Positions 52,512 through 61,568 of a stretch of 64,000 nt of DNA are shown one piece after another; the stretch's first letter is position 1, and each line of letters starts with the position of its first letter. The notes beneath the pieces are model-generated. The model did not search any database, was not told the origin of the DNA, and saw only the letters and a program-made list of their open reading frames with translations. The translations under genes and the position numbers were made by a program. This DNA is from Oerskovia jenensis (GTDB lineage Bacteria > Actinomycetota > Actinomycetes > Actinomycetales > Cellulomonadaceae), in assembly GCF_016907235.1 (NCBI RefSeq), contig NZ_JAFBBO010000001.1, positions 3,906,001 to 3,970,000 of the forward strand, written 5' to 3'.

Positions 52512-52658
52512 GGCGCGCACCCTCTGCCGTCCTCACCGCTCCCACGTCCTCGTCGAAGGCCCGGGAGTTCTCGCCCGCCCTGCGGGCGCCGAAGGGCGCT
52601 CCGTCATGGAAAACTAGGCGAGGAACCCACCCGGGTCGCCAGGTGAAAGGCCCATGAC

Positions 52659-53789
52659 ATGACTTCCCCCCTCACAGCGCAGCCCGCTTCCTCGGCCGAG
52701 GACCTCGTCGCGCTCTTCGACATCCGCACCTCGGACACCCCGACCTCCCCCGAGGCCAGGGCCGCCGCGATCTCCGCCCCGAAGTTCGGCACCGTGTTCT
52801 CGGACCACATGGCCCGGATCAGCTGGAACTCGACCGACGGCTGGATCGACCGTCGCATCGAGAAGTACGGACCGCTCCAGCTCGACCCCGCGACCGCGGT
52901 GCTGCACTACGCCCAGGAGATCTTCGAGGGTCTCAAGGCGTACCGGCACCAGGACGGGTCCGTGTGGACCTTCCGGCCCGAGGCCAACGCGGCCCGTTTC
53001 GCGCGCTCGGCGCACCGGCTCGCGTTGCCCGCGCTCTCGGTCGACGACTTCATCGGCTCGATCACGGCGCTCGTGCGCACCGACATCGAGTGGGTCCCGA
53101 GCGGCGAGGAGGCGAGCCTGTACCTGCGTCCGTTCATGTACGCCTCGGAGTCGTTCCTCGGTGTGCGGGCCTCGCTCGAGGCCGAGTACCTCGTGATCGC
53201 CTCGCCCGTGGGCCCGTACTTCTCGGGCGGCGTCAAGCCTGTCTCGATCTGGGTCGACCGCGAGTTCAGCCGCGCCGGTGCCGGTGGCACGGGTGACGCC
53301 AAGTGCGGCGGCAACTACGCGTCGAGCCTGCTGCCGCAGACGCTCGCGCAGGAGAAGGGCTTCGAGCAGGTCTGCTTCCTCGACTCGTCGACGAGCACGT
53401 TCCTCGAGGAGCTCGGCGGCATGAACGTGTTCGTCGTCAAGGCCGACGGGTCGGTCGAGACGCCCGAGCTCACGGGGTCGATCCTCGAGGGCGTGACGCG
53501 CTCGTCGATCATCCAGCTCCTCAACGACCGCGGTCACGAGGTCACCGAGCGGCGCATCCCGCTCGAGGAGCTCCTGGCCGACATCGCGTCCGGCGCGGTG
53601 ACCGAGGTGTTCGCGTGCGGCACGGCCGCGGTCGTGACGCCGATCGGCCGCCTGGGCGGGTCGAACTTCGACCACACCATCGCCGACGGCGGAGCGGGCG
53701 AGCTGACCCTGGCGATCCGCGGCGAGCTCACCGACATCCAGAACGGCCGCGCGGCAGACCGCCACGGCTGGATGACGCGCCTGGCCTGA
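52659..53789 (+). CDS. ilvE: Branched-chain amino acid aminotransferase
   Basis: Predicted 376 aa from ATG 52659. PLP fold type IV, long (eukaryote/actinobacterial) BCAT form: PKFGTVFSDHMARISWN, LHYAQEIFEGLKAYRHQDGSVWTFRPEANAARFARSA, catalytic Lys in GTGDAKCGGNYASSLLPQ, FLEELGGMNVFVVKAD and EVFACGTAAVVTPIG. It performs the last step for Val, Leu and Ile and the first in their breakdown. Followed by a long perfect hairpin shared with the convergent gene. Confidence 0.96.
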   Translation: MTSPLTAQPASSAEDLVALFDIRTSDTPTSPEARAAAISAPKFGTVFSDHMARISWNSTDGWIDRRIEKYGPLQLDPATAVLHYAQEIFEGLKAYRHQDGSVWTFRPEANAARFARSAHRLALPALSVDDFIGSITALVRTDIEWVPSGEEASLYLRPFMYASESFLGVRASLEAEYLVIASPVGPYFSGGVKPVSIWVDREFSRAGAGGTGDAKCGGNYASSLLPQTLAQEKGFEQVCFLDSSTSTFLEELGGMNVFVVKADGSVETPELTGSILEGVTRSSIIQLLNDRGHEVTERRIPLEELLADIASGAVTEVFACGTAAVVTPIGRLGGSNFDHTIADGGAGELTLAIRGELTDIQNGRAADRHGWMTRLA

Positions 53790-53810
53790 GTCGCCCGTTC
53801 ACCCACCCTT

Positions 53811-53867
53811 GAGTGCGGAGTAGTTGTCGCCGATCGACTCGATCTGCGACAACTACTCCGCACTCAG
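53811..53867. terminator. Bidirectional terminator between ilvE and the DUF6069 gene
   Basis: Twenty-bp perfect stem (53811-53830 with 53848-53867) whose 17-nt loop contains a further GATCG/CGATC stem. It is less GC-rich than its surroundings and differs in sequence from the 32633-type hairpins. Confidence 0.85.
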
Positions 53868-53880
53868 CGTCTCGGGGGGC

Positions 53881-54459
53881 TCAGACCGGTCGGCGCACGA
53901 TCGTCCGGCCCGCGACGCCCGCGAGCAGCGACCAGACGGCGACCCCGATGAGCAGGTTCACGAGCCCGGACAGCACGGCCGACGTCGTGTCCGTGGTCCA
54001 GGCGAACGGCAGGGCCGTGATGACGACGATCACGAGCGCCATGATCCAGCCGAAGAACGCCCGCGGGCGCGGGGTCGTGAGGATCAGCACGTGCAGCAGC
54101 CCCGCCGCGAGCAGGGCGAGGATCGCCCCGTCGATCGCGAACGCGGCCTGGTGCGAGGCGGTCGAGAAGATGTCCGGCGGCGGCACGAGCGTGAACGAGA
54201 AGATCCGCTCGAGGATGATCACGGCCACGAGGCCGATGAGCGCCGCCACGAGCGCCGTGGCGGCCGCCCCGGCCCAGAAGCGGCCGACCTCGACCGCGAG
54301 GCGCGGGTCCGCAGGGTTGACGGGCTCGTGGGGCGCGGGGAAGTCGACGTGCGGGTCGGGTGGGACCGTGGGCGGGATGGCCGGCGGGACCCCTTGGGGA
54401 TGGCCGGGCGAACCAGGCTGCGGGACGTTGCCGCGGGGCGGGTAGTTCGGGTCGCTCAT
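53881..54459 (-). CDS. DUF6069-like four-helix membrane protein
   Basis: Predicted 192 aa; ATG 54459 is preceded by CAGGAG. A Pro/Gly-rich N-terminus (about 1-45) is followed by four transmembrane helices (WAGAAATALVAALIGLVAVII, AIDGAILALLAAGLLHVLI, FFGWIMALVIVVITALPFAW, LSGLVNLLIGVAVWSLLAGVAG). No catalytic residues are evident. I match it to DUF6069 by layout only; function unknown. Divergent from the cimA leader. Confidence 0.75.
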   Translation of the reverse strand: MSDPNYPPRGNVPQPGSPGHPQGVPPAIPPTVPPDPHVDFPAPHEPVNPADPRLAVEVGRFWAGAAATALVAALIGLVAVIILERIFSFTLVPPPDIFSTASHQAAFAIDGAILALLAAGLLHVLILTTPRPRAFFGWIMALVIVVITALPFAWTTDTTSAVLSGLVNLLIGVAVWSLLAGVAGRTIVRRPV

Positions 54460-54567
54460 GATGCGTCTCCTGTCGTTGCAGGCTGTCGTTCCGGGCGCTC
54501 GCCGGTGGGCGTGCTCAGTCCGTGGACACCGTTCCATCCTGGCGGCTGCTGTGGCAGCATGTGTCCT

Positions 54568-54603
54568 GTGACACACCTCGTATCCCACCTCATTATCGAG
54601 TAG
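54568..54603 (+). CDS. cimA leader peptide
   Basis: Predicted 11 aa, VTHLVSHLIIE, from GTG 54568 (an in-frame ATG at 54559 would add MCP). Leu, Val and tandem Ile codons occur just before the stop, and one is ATT, very rare in this genome. The stop lies at the base of a 10-position stem (54603-54612 with 54621-54630, one mismatch), followed at once by a U-tract terminator. The layout matches the ilvB leader, so cimA is probably attenuated by isoleucine (and Leu/Val) supply. A CAGCAT box 7 nt before the GTG could be the -10 of a leaderless start. Confidence 0.78.
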   Translation: MTHLVSHLIIE

Positions 54604-54631
54604 CGCGCCCGGCCACCACACCGGACGCGCA

Positions 54632-54660
54632 AACCTCCCGCACCCTCGGGGGGTTTTTTT
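54632..54660 (+). terminator. Transcription attenuator of cimA
   Basis: Stem AACCTCCC/GGGGGGTT (54632-54639 with 54648-54655, one G-U pair) running into a T tract that ends at 54660. The rest of the leader to 54842 has a TAGAGT box at 54783 that might be a second, unattenuated promoter. Confidence 0.83.
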
Positions 54661-54842
54661 GTTGCCTGACACCACCCCGGTCGGGCACCGAAGCGCCGGG
54701 CACGAGCTTCACGAGAGCGACCGCCCGGCGCGTGGGAACGAGGAACCCCCGGCGAGCGCGGAAGCGGATCGCCCGGTCCACCTAGAGTGGTCTCGCCCAG
54801 GCGGCACCGCTGGACCCCGAGATCTCCCCAGAGAGCGGCACG

Positions 54843-56507
54843 ATGACTTCCCAGGTGAACCCCGTAGCTCCCGCCACAGCGAGCGCACCCTCGACGTTCC
54901 ACGTCTACGACACGACCCTGCGCGACGGCGCGCAGCAGGAGGGCATGAACCTCACGGTCGCCGACAAGCTCGCGATCGCCCCGCTCCTGGACGAGCTGGG
55001 CGTCGGGTTCATCGAGGGCGGCTGGCCCGGGGCCATCCCCAAGGACACCGACTTCTTCTCCCGCGCCGCGAAGGAGCTCACGCTCAAGAACGCCGTGCTC
55101 GCCGCGTTCGGCGCGACCCGCAAGGCCGGGATCAAGGCCGCCGACGACCAGCAGGTCCGGGCGCTCGTCGCCTCTCAGGCGCCCGTGATCACCCTCGTCG
55201 CCAAGTCCGACCTCCGTCACGCCGAGCGTGCGCTGCGGACCACGGGCGCCGAGAACCTCGCCATGATCACCGACACGGTCGCGTTCCTCGTGGCCGAGGG
55301 GCGTCGGGTGGTCCTGGATGCCGAGCACTTCTTCGACGGCTACCGGTTCGACCCTGCGTACTCGCGCGCGACGGTCGAGGCCGCGTTCGCGGCGGGGGCG
55401 GAGGTCGTCGCGCTGTGCGACACCAACGGCGGCATGCTGCCCGAGTGGGTCGGCGAGATCGTCACGGAGCTGCGCGACGTCGTCGGGATCCCGGACGGGC
55501 TCCACGCCCGCGCGGGCGACCCCCTGCTCGGGATGCACGCGCACAACGACTCGGGCTGCGCCGTCGCCAACTCGCTCGCGGCCGTGGCCGCAGGCGCCGC
55601 GCACGTCCAGGGGACCGTCAACGGCTACGGCGAGCGCACCGGGAACGCGGACCTCATCACGGTCGTCGCGAACCTCGAGCTCAAGCACGGGCGCACGCTG
55701 CTCGTCGACGGCGGTCTGCAGGAGACCACGCGCATCGCGCACGCCATCAGCGAGATCACCAACATCTCCCCGTACGCGCGCCAGCCGTACGTCGGGGCGA
55801 GCGCGTTCGCGCACAAGGCCGGCCTGCACGCCTCGGCGATCAAGGTCGACCCGGACCTCTACCAGCACATCGAGCCCACGCTCGTCGGGAACGACATGCG
55901 CATGCTCATCTCGGACATGGCGGGACGCGCCTCGATCGAGCTCAAGGGGCGCGAGATGGGCTTCGACCTGTCCGACCAGGGCGACGTGCTCTCGCGCGTG
56001 ACCAACCGCGTCAAGGACGACGAGGCCCGCGGGTACACGTACGAGGCCGCGGACGGTTCGTTCGAGCTGCTCCTGCGCGAGGAGATCGCGGGCGAGCGGC
56101 CGCAGTTCTTCCGGGTCGAGAGCTGGCGCACGATCGTCGAGCGGGCCGGTGGGCGCGGCACCGAGGCGACGGCCGAGGCGACCGTCAAGCTGCACGCCGG
56201 AGGCAAGCGCATCGTCAAGACGGGCGAGGGCAACGGGCCCGTGAACGCGCTCGACCACGCGTTGCGGCTCGCGCTGCGGCGCGTGTACCCGGAGATCGAG
56301 GCGTTCGAGCTCATCGACTTCAAGGTCCGCATCCTCGACACCGAGCAGGGCACGGACGCCATCACGCGCGTCCTCATCGAGACGACCGACGGGGCGACGT
56401 CGTGGTCGACCGTGGGTGTCGGGCCCAACCTCATCGAGGCGGCCTGGGAGGCGCTGACGGACTCGGCGATCTACGGGCTGATCCACGCGGGCGTGCAGCC
56501 GCGCTGA
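54843..56507 (+). CDS. cimA: (R)-citramalate synthase
   Basis: Predicted 554 aa from ATG 54843. It has a HMGL-type TIM barrel with VYDTTLRDGAQQEGMNLTVADKL, the metal-binding HAHNDSGCAVANSL and GTVNGYGERTGNADL, followed by a LeuA-type dimer/allosteric domain (about 400-554). Length and the FIEGGWPGAIPKDTDFF motif point to CimA rather than 2-isopropylmalate synthase. It condenses pyruvate and acetyl-CoA to citramalate, opening a threonine-independent route to 2-oxobutyrate and isoleucine. LeuC/LeuD are needed but not in the window; LeuB and IlvBNC/D/E are. Confidence 0.93.
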   Translation: MTSQVNPVAPATASAPSTFHVYDTTLRDGAQQEGMNLTVADKLAIAPLLDELGVGFIEGGWPGAIPKDTDFFSRAAKELTLKNAVLAAFGATRKAGIKAADDQQVRALVASQAPVITLVAKSDLRHAERALRTTGAENLAMITDTVAFLVAEGRRVVLDAEHFFDGYRFDPAYSRATVEAAFAAGAEVVALCDTNGGMLPEWVGEIVTELRDVVGIPDGLHARAGDPLLGMHAHNDSGCAVANSLAAVAAGAAHVQGTVNGYGERTGNADLITVVANLELKHGRTLLVDGGLQETTRIAHAISEITNISPYARQPYVGASAFAHKAGLHASAIKVDPDLYQHIEPTLVGNDMRMLISDMAGRASIELKGREMGFDLSDQGDVLSRVTNRVKDDEARGYTYEAADGSFELLLREEIAGERPQFFRVESWRTIVERAGGRGTEATAEATVKLHAGGKRIVKTGEGNGPVNALDHALRLALRRVYPEIEAFELIDFKVRILDTEQGTDAITRVLIETTDGATSWSTVGVGPNLIEAAWEALTDSAIYGLIHAGVQPR

Positions 56508-56531
56508 GCGTCGCGCCGCGCAGCACCCCCG

Positions 56532-56575
56532 GTGTCAGAAGGAGCGTGACCTCCGGGTCACGCTCCTTCTGACAC
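56532..56575. terminator. Bidirectional terminator hairpin, repeat family copy 3
   Basis: Twenty-bp perfect stem (56532-56551 with 56556-56575) with a TCCG loop. It is the same as the 32633 copy except for a compensated G/C swap (AAGGAGC/GCTCCTT for AACGAGC/GCTCGTT). It lies between convergent cimA and the oxidoreductase gene. Confidence 0.88.
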
Positions 56576-56591
56576 GTCGGCGGGTGGGCCG

Positions 56592-59459
56592 TCAGGGGCG
56601 GGTGGCCGCCTCGAGCAGCTCGACGACGTGCACGTAGTCCTGCCCCGTCGCCCGGCTCAGCCCCATCTCGCACGTCCGGTTGCTCGACGCGTACGCGTCC
56701 GCGGTGCCGTGATCGCGCGCGTGGGCCGCGACCTCGGCGGCTTCCGTACGCGTCGCAGCCGCGGTGAGCTCGGGGTGGAGCATCCCGCGGTCGCCCGCGA
56801 ACCCGCAGCATCCCGCGTCGAGGGGGAGGACGACGTCGTCGGCCACCGCGCGGGCGACCGCCTCGAGGTCGCCGACGACCCCCAGGTGGATCGACGAGCA
56901 CGTCGGGTGCAGGACGAGCGAGCCCAGCGTCGTACCGACGGCCCGGGGGCAGCGGCCGCTCGCCTCGAGCGCGGGCAGGACGTCTCTGCGGACGAACGTC
57001 ACGGCGTCCAGGACGCGCAGCCGACCGAACCACTCGCGGGCCTCACCGGTCAGGTGCGAGCCGATCCCCTCGAGCCCGTGGGTGCAGCTCGACGCGTCCG
57101 AGACGACGGGCAGCCTGCCGCCGTCGGTCGCGGCCCAGAGCGCGGCGAAGGCCCGTTCGGCCATCGCGGTCGCACCGTCGGTCAGCCCCTTGGAGACCCA
57201 GGGGGTGCCGCAGCACAGGCCCGCGATCGGCTCGGGGATCGCGACCTGGATCCCCGAGCGCTCGCACAGCGCGAGGAACGCCGGACCCACGCCGCCCGGG
57301 CTGGGAGAGTCCTCGGCGGGAGAGAAGAGCGAGCCCATGCAGGACTGGAAGAAGACGACCGACGCGTCGGCGACGGCCCCGGCCGACGCCACGCGACGCG
57401 GTCCCGGCCCGGGCAGGTCCGCACCGACGAGCGGCACGACGTCCGCGCCCAGCACGGCGCGCCCGACCTTCGAGGCCGCGGTCACGAGCGGGGTGGGCAG
57501 GCGGTCGACGACGCCGAGCGCCCCGCGCAGGCCCGTGACCGCGCCGCCCCAGTGCTCGGCCGCGACCCGCCCGGCGCGTTGGACGACGGCCCCGTGCCGT
57601 TGTGCGCGGCGGACCTTCATGACCTTGCCCGTGTCGATCCCGACCGGGCACGCGGTCACGCACAGCGAGTCCACGGCGCACGTGTCGACGGCCGAGTACT
57701 CGTAGGCGCGCTCGAGCTCCGCGCGCTCGGACGGGGGAGCCGTGACCATCTCGCGCAGGAGCGCGATGCGCTGGCGCGGGGTCGTCGTGACGGTCCGCGA
57801 CGGGCACGCGGGCTCGCAGTAGCCGCACTCGACGCACCGGTCCACGACCTCGGCGAGATCGCCGGCCGCGGCCGTCCCGACCCGCGGCACGAGCTTGAGG
57901 TGCGTCAGGTGCGCCTCGTCGTCGTCCGTGAGCAGGACCCCCGGGTTGAGCAGTCCCGTCGGGTCGCACAGCGCCTTGACCTCGCGCATCACGGCGTAGA
58001 GGTCGTCCCCGAACTGCCGCCGGACGAACGGCGCCATGATGCGGCCCGTGCCGTGCTCGGCCTTGAGCGAGCCGCCTCGGTCGAGCACCAGGGTCACCAT
58101 GTCCTCGGTGAAGGCCGCGAACCGGTCGAGCTCGCCGTCGTCGGACAGGCGCGGGGTGATCATGAAGTGCAGGTTGCCGTCCTTGGCGTGCCCGAACGTC
58201 ACGGCGTCGTCGTAGCCGTGCTGGTCGAACAGGCCTCCCAGGTCGCGGACCGTCGCGGTGAGGTCGGGGACGGGGACGACCAGGTCTTCCAGCAGGGCCG
58301 TGCTGCCCGGCGCGCGGGCGCCGGCCACCGCGGTGTAGAGGCCCTTGCGCACGCGCCACAGGCGCCCGCGGGCCGCAGGGTCGCGCGTGAGCTCGGCAGG
58401 GGTCGCGAGGGCGAGGTCGCCGATGACGCGGCGCGCGGCCTCCTCGAACGGTTCGAGCCCCTCGGCGCTCGTGGCCTGGTACTCGACGAGCAGGGCCGTC
58501 TGGGTCGTGGCGGTCGCGAAGGCCCGCATCGACGCGTCGGCGAGCGGGTCGGCGGCCGCGACGCGGAGCGAGGCCGCGTCGAGCAGCTCGATCGCGCGCG
58601 CGCCCGAGCCGGTGACTGTCGCCAGGGCGTCGGTCGCGTGCTCGAGCGCGTCGAAGACCAGGAGGGTCGTCGAGGCCGCGGGCAGCAGCGGCACGGTCCG
58701 GAAGGTCACGTCCGCCACGAACGCGAGCGTCCCTTCCGACCCGACGACCAGGTGCTCGAGGATCGTGACGGGGGAGTCGTGGTCCACGAACGCGTTGACG
58801 CCGTAGCCCATGGTGTTCTTCATCGAGTACTGGTGCGCGATCGTCGCGCGCATCGACGCGCTCGCACGCACCCGGTCGCGCAGCTCCGCCAGGCCGCGGT
58901 GCAGCGCGGGCTCGAGGGCCCGCAGCCGCTCGTCCGCGTCCGGGGCGCCCGTGTCGAGCACGGTCCCGCTCGGCAGGACCAGGGTCATCGACTCGATCGT
59001 GCGGTACGCGGTGTCGACCGTCCCGCAGGCCATGCCCGAGGAGTTGTTCGCGACGACCCCGCCGATCGTGCACGCGATCTCGCTCGCCGGGTCGGGGCCG
59101 AGCCGCCGCCCGTGGCGCAGGAGCCGCCCGTTGACCGAGCGCAGCGTCACGCCCGGCTGGCAGCGCACGCGGGCGCCGTCGTCGAGCACCTCGACACGCG
59201 TGAAGCGCGTGCGCGTGTCCACGAGCAGGCCCGCGCCCGACGCCTGACCCGACAGGCTCGTCCCACCCGAGCGGAACGTGACCGACAGCCCACGGCGACG
59301 GGCCTCGGCGAAGGCCGCGACGACGTCGGGCACGTCGTGGGCGCGGGCCACCGCCTCGGGGCGCAGCAGGTAGTGCGACGCGTCGTGCGCCTGGGCGACC
59401 CGCGTCAGGAGGTCGGTCCGGATCTCGAGGGCCCGCGTCGTCGCGGCGGAGACGCTCAT
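56592..59459 (-). CDS. FAD-linked oxidase with [4Fe-4S] and CCG domains (D-lactate dehydrogenase-like)
   Basis: Predicted 955 aa; ATG 59459 overlaps the regulator stop (ATGA). FAD-binding type 4 domain about 30-215 (VTFRSGGTSLSGQASGAGLLVDT, IGGVVANNSSGMACG), FAD-oxidase C domain about 220-525 (VTFGHAKDGNLHFMITP, KAEHGTGRIMAPFV), two 4Fe-4S clusters (CVECGYCEPACPS near 540 and CAVDSLCVTACPVG near 590), and two CCG domains (GLCCGTPW near 745 and AGCCGFAGD near 880). This architecture is typical of membrane-associated D-lactate or other 2-hydroxyacid dehydrogenases feeding electrons to quinone. Operon context with a MurR-like regulator suggests D-lactate from MurNAc as a source. Confidence 0.9.
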   Translation of the reverse strand: MSVSAATTRALEIRTDLLTRVAQAHDASHYLLRPEAVARAHDVPDVVAAFAEARRRGLSVTFRSGGTSLSGQASGAGLLVDTRTRFTRVEVLDDGARVRCQPGVTLRSVNGRLLRHGRRLGPDPASEIACTIGGVVANNSSGMACGTVDTAYRTIESMTLVLPSGTVLDTGAPDADERLRALEPALHRGLAELRDRVRASASMRATIAHQYSMKNTMGYGVNAFVDHDSPVTILEHLVVGSEGTLAFVADVTFRTVPLLPAASTTLLVFDALEHATDALATVTGSGARAIELLDAASLRVAAADPLADASMRAFATATTQTALLVEYQATSAEGLEPFEEAARRVIGDLALATPAELTRDPAARGRLWRVRKGLYTAVAGARAPGSTALLEDLVVPVPDLTATVRDLGGLFDQHGYDDAVTFGHAKDGNLHFMITPRLSDDGELDRFAAFTEDMVTLVLDRGGSLKAEHGTGRIMAPFVRRQFGDDLYAVMREVKALCDPTGLLNPGVLLTDDDEAHLTHLKLVPRVGTAAAGDLAEVVDRCVECGYCEPACPSRTVTTTPRQRIALLREMVTAPPSERAELERAYEYSAVDTCAVDSLCVTACPVGIDTGKVMKVRRAQRHGAVVQRAGRVAAEHWGGAVTGLRGALGVVDRLPTPLVTAASKVGRAVLGADVVPLVGADLPGPGPRRVASAGAVADASVVFFQSCMGSLFSPAEDSPSPGGVGPAFLALCERSGIQVAIPEPIAGLCCGTPWVSKGLTDGATAMAERAFAALWAATDGGRLPVVSDASSCTHGLEGIGSHLTGEAREWFGRLRVLDAVTFVRRDVLPALEASGRCPRAVGTTLGSLVLHPTCSSIHLGVVGDLEAVARAVADDVVLPLDAGCCGFAGDRGMLHPELTAAATRTEAAEVAAHARDHGTADAYASSNRTCEMGLSRATGQDYVHVVELLEAATRP

Positions 59460-60343
59460 GCCCGGGCCTTGCGCTCCCCGTCGAGCCGGTGGGGCTGGAC
59501 CGCGTCGTAGGTCGCCTTGAGGTTGGCGCTCGTCTGCTCGTACAGGCGCTGGGCCACGCGGACGAACAGGAAGTCGACGACCGCGAGCTGCGCGATGCGG
59601 CTCGACAGGGCGCCCGAGCGGAACTGCGTCTCGCGCGCCGTGGTGCCCAGGACGATGCCGGCCTCCTGGCCCAGCGGGGACTCGGGGAAGTTCGTGATCG
59701 CGACGGTCGTCGCCCCGCGCGCCTGCGCGATGCCGAGCGCGTGGTTCGTCTCGACCGTCTGCCCGCTGTGCGAGATCCCGATCGCGACCGCGCCCGGGCG
59801 CAGCAGCGCTGCGGACTGGAGCTGGAGGTGCGGGTCGGGCGCGGCGAAGCACACGAGCCCGATGCGCTGGAGCTTCTGCGCGAGGTCCTGCCCCGTGAGC
59901 TGGCTCGACCCGACGCCGAACACGTCGACGCGGGGCGCGGCCGCGACCGCCGCCGCGACCTGCTCGAGCGCGCCGAGGTCGAGCATGCGCGCGGTCTCCT
60001 CGATCGTCCGCGCCTCGTGGAACGCGATCTTCGCGACGACGTCCTCGGCCGTGTCGGTCTCGTTGATCTCGCCGTGCGCGACGTTCGAGCGCTCGAGCTC
60101 CATCTCGCGGCGCGACGTGGCCTGGGCGAGGTCGATCCGGAACTCGGGGTAGCCCGCGTAGCCGATCGCCCGGCAGAAGCGCACGACCGTGGCCTGCGAG
60201 GCGCCCGCTCGCGCCGCGAGCTCGTTGATCGTGGACCCGACGACGGCGGTCGGGTCCGCGAGCACGGCCTCCGCGATCCGGGCCTCGGCCGGGCGGAGCG
60301 TCGGCAGGGCCTGCCGGATGCGGACGAGTCCATCACCTGTCAT
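59456..60343 (-). CDS. MurR/RpiR-family transcriptional regulator
   Basis: Predicted 295 aa; ATG 60343 has AGGAG upstream and overlaps the kinase stop (ATGA). HTH_6 domain about 1-78 (AEARIAEAVLADPTAVVGSTINELAARAGASQATVVRFCRAIGYAGYPEFRI) and SIS sugar-phosphate-binding domain about 130-265 (VDVFGVGSSQLTGQDLAQKL, AIGISHSGQTVETNHAL). Family members sense phosphosugars such as MurNAc-6-P or GlcNAc-6-P. It probably regulates this operon through a TGAAATTTCA site in front of the kinase gene. Confidence 0.92.
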   Translation of the reverse strand: MTGDGLVRIRQALPTLRPAEARIAEAVLADPTAVVGSTINELAARAGASQATVVRFCRAIGYAGYPEFRIDLAQATSRREMELERSNVAHGEINETDTAEDVVAKIAFHEARTIEETARMLDLGALEQVAAAVAAAPRVDVFGVGSSQLTGQDLAQKLQRIGLVCFAAPDPHLQLQSAALLRPGAVAIGISHSGQTVETNHALGIAQARGATTVAITNFPESPLGQEAGIVLGTTARETQFRSGALSSRIAQLAVVDFLFVRVAQRLYEQTSANLKATYDAVQPHRLDGERKARA

Positions 60344-61554
60344 GTCGGATCTCCTGTGATCGGTGCGGGGTGGCTGTCGGGGTGGCTGTCGGTCCGGGGG
60401 GCGGAGCTGGTGCTGGTACCGGTGGCGGGTGCGGGGTCCGGGTGAGGACCTCCGAGGCTCAGCCACGGCTCGTGCGCGACGAGCGCCGCGGTGCCCTCGG
60501 TGCCCCCGGGGTCCCCGGTGCTGCCCGTGCTCTCGGCGAGCAGCCGGGCCAGGTGCAGCGCGCCGTCGAGCGGGGTGCCCGCGGAGGGGACGAGCTCGGC
60601 GTCGGGGCGCAGCGCGGCGAAGCGACGCGTGAGCGCTCCCGTCAGTGACGGGCCCGCCGCCAGGACGCCCCCCGTGGCCGCGGCGAGCGGCGGCAGCCCG
60701 GGGACGAGGGCCGCCGCGAGCGACTCGGCCAGGTGCCGTCCGGCCTCGGTGAGGATCTGCACGGCCGCCGGGTCGCCCGCCGCGGCGGCTGCCGCGACGT
60801 CGGGCGTGAACGACCCGAGGACCTGGGCGCGGTCGGGGCGCGTGTAGAGCTGGGCGGGCCAGGTCGGGGCGGGGCCGAACCGTGCCGTGGCGGCGGCGAG
60901 CAGCGGGCGCGAGCCGCCCGTCGAACGACGGTCGTGCGCGGCGAGCGCCGCCCGCAGCCCGTGGGCGCCGATCCACGACGCCGAGCCGAGGTCGCCGAGA
61001 AGGTGACCCCAGCCGTCGACGCGCTGCCAGATCTCGTGGAGGTCCGTGCCCAGGGCGATCGTGCCGGTGCCGACCGCGACCACCGCGCCCGCCCGGCCGC
61101 TCAGCGCGCCGAGGTGGGCGGTCACGGCGTCGGCCGCGACCGCTGTGCGCTCGGCCCCGAGGCTCGCGCGGAGCGCGTCGTGGACGGCGGTCGGGTCCGG
61201 GACCAGGGTCGCGACGCCCGTCGCGCCGACCGCGGCGGCGGCGACCACGGGGGGCTCGCCGTGAGTCTCGGTCCAGGCCGTGACGAACGCCGCGCCGAGG
61301 TCGTGCACGACGTCGGCGACGTCGCTGCCGTCGGGTCCGATCGCGACCGGGCGACCGGTGAGGCTCGTGCGGTGGGCGTCAGGGGTGGCGGCGAGGTCGG
61401 TGTCGGGATCGCGCTCGAGCCGGGCCGCGACCAGGCGGCTGCCGCTCCCGCCGACGTCGATCGCGACGATCCAGCGGGGGGAGCCCGTGGCGGTCCTCGC
61501 GACGTCTGCACGGGCGTCCGGGCGGCCGGGGGCGGCGTCCTGCATGCTGGTCAC
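60340..61554 (-). CDS. BadF/BadG/BcrA/BcrD-type ATPase, probable amino-sugar kinase
   Basis: Predicted 404 aa from GTG 61554; ATG 61545 is an alternative with a better-spaced purine run. Actin-like ATPase fold: phosphate-1 loop WIVAIDVGGSGSRLVAARLE (about 28-47), VAAAAVGATGVATLVPDP, phosphate-2/substrate region GAVVAVGTGTIALG and GWGHLLGDLGSASWIG, and ATGGVLAAGPSL near the C-terminus. This resembles GlcNAc kinase and MurNAc kinases. The C-terminal 45 residues are low-complexity Ser/Thr/Pro. First gene of the kinase-regulator-oxidase operon. Confidence 0.88.
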   Translation of the reverse strand: MTSMQDAAPGRPDARADVARTATGSPRWIVAIDVGGSGSRLVAARLERDPDTDLAATPDAHRTSLTGRPVAIGPDGSDVADVVHDLGAAFVTAWTETHGEPPVVAAAAVGATGVATLVPDPTAVHDALRASLGAERTAVAADAVTAHLGALSGRAGAVVAVGTGTIALGTDLHEIWQRVDGWGHLLGDLGSASWIGAHGLRAALAAHDRRSTGGSRPLLAAATARFGPAPTWPAQLYTRPDRAQVLGSFTPDVAAAAAAGDPAAVQILTEAGRHLAESLAAALVPGLPPLAAATGGVLAAGPSLTGALTRRFAALRPDAELVPSAGTPLDGALHLARLLAESTGSTGDPGGTEGTAALVAHEPWLSLGGPHPDPAPATGTSTSSAPRTDSHPDSHPAPITGDPT

Positions 61555-61568
61555 GCCTCATTGTGGCA

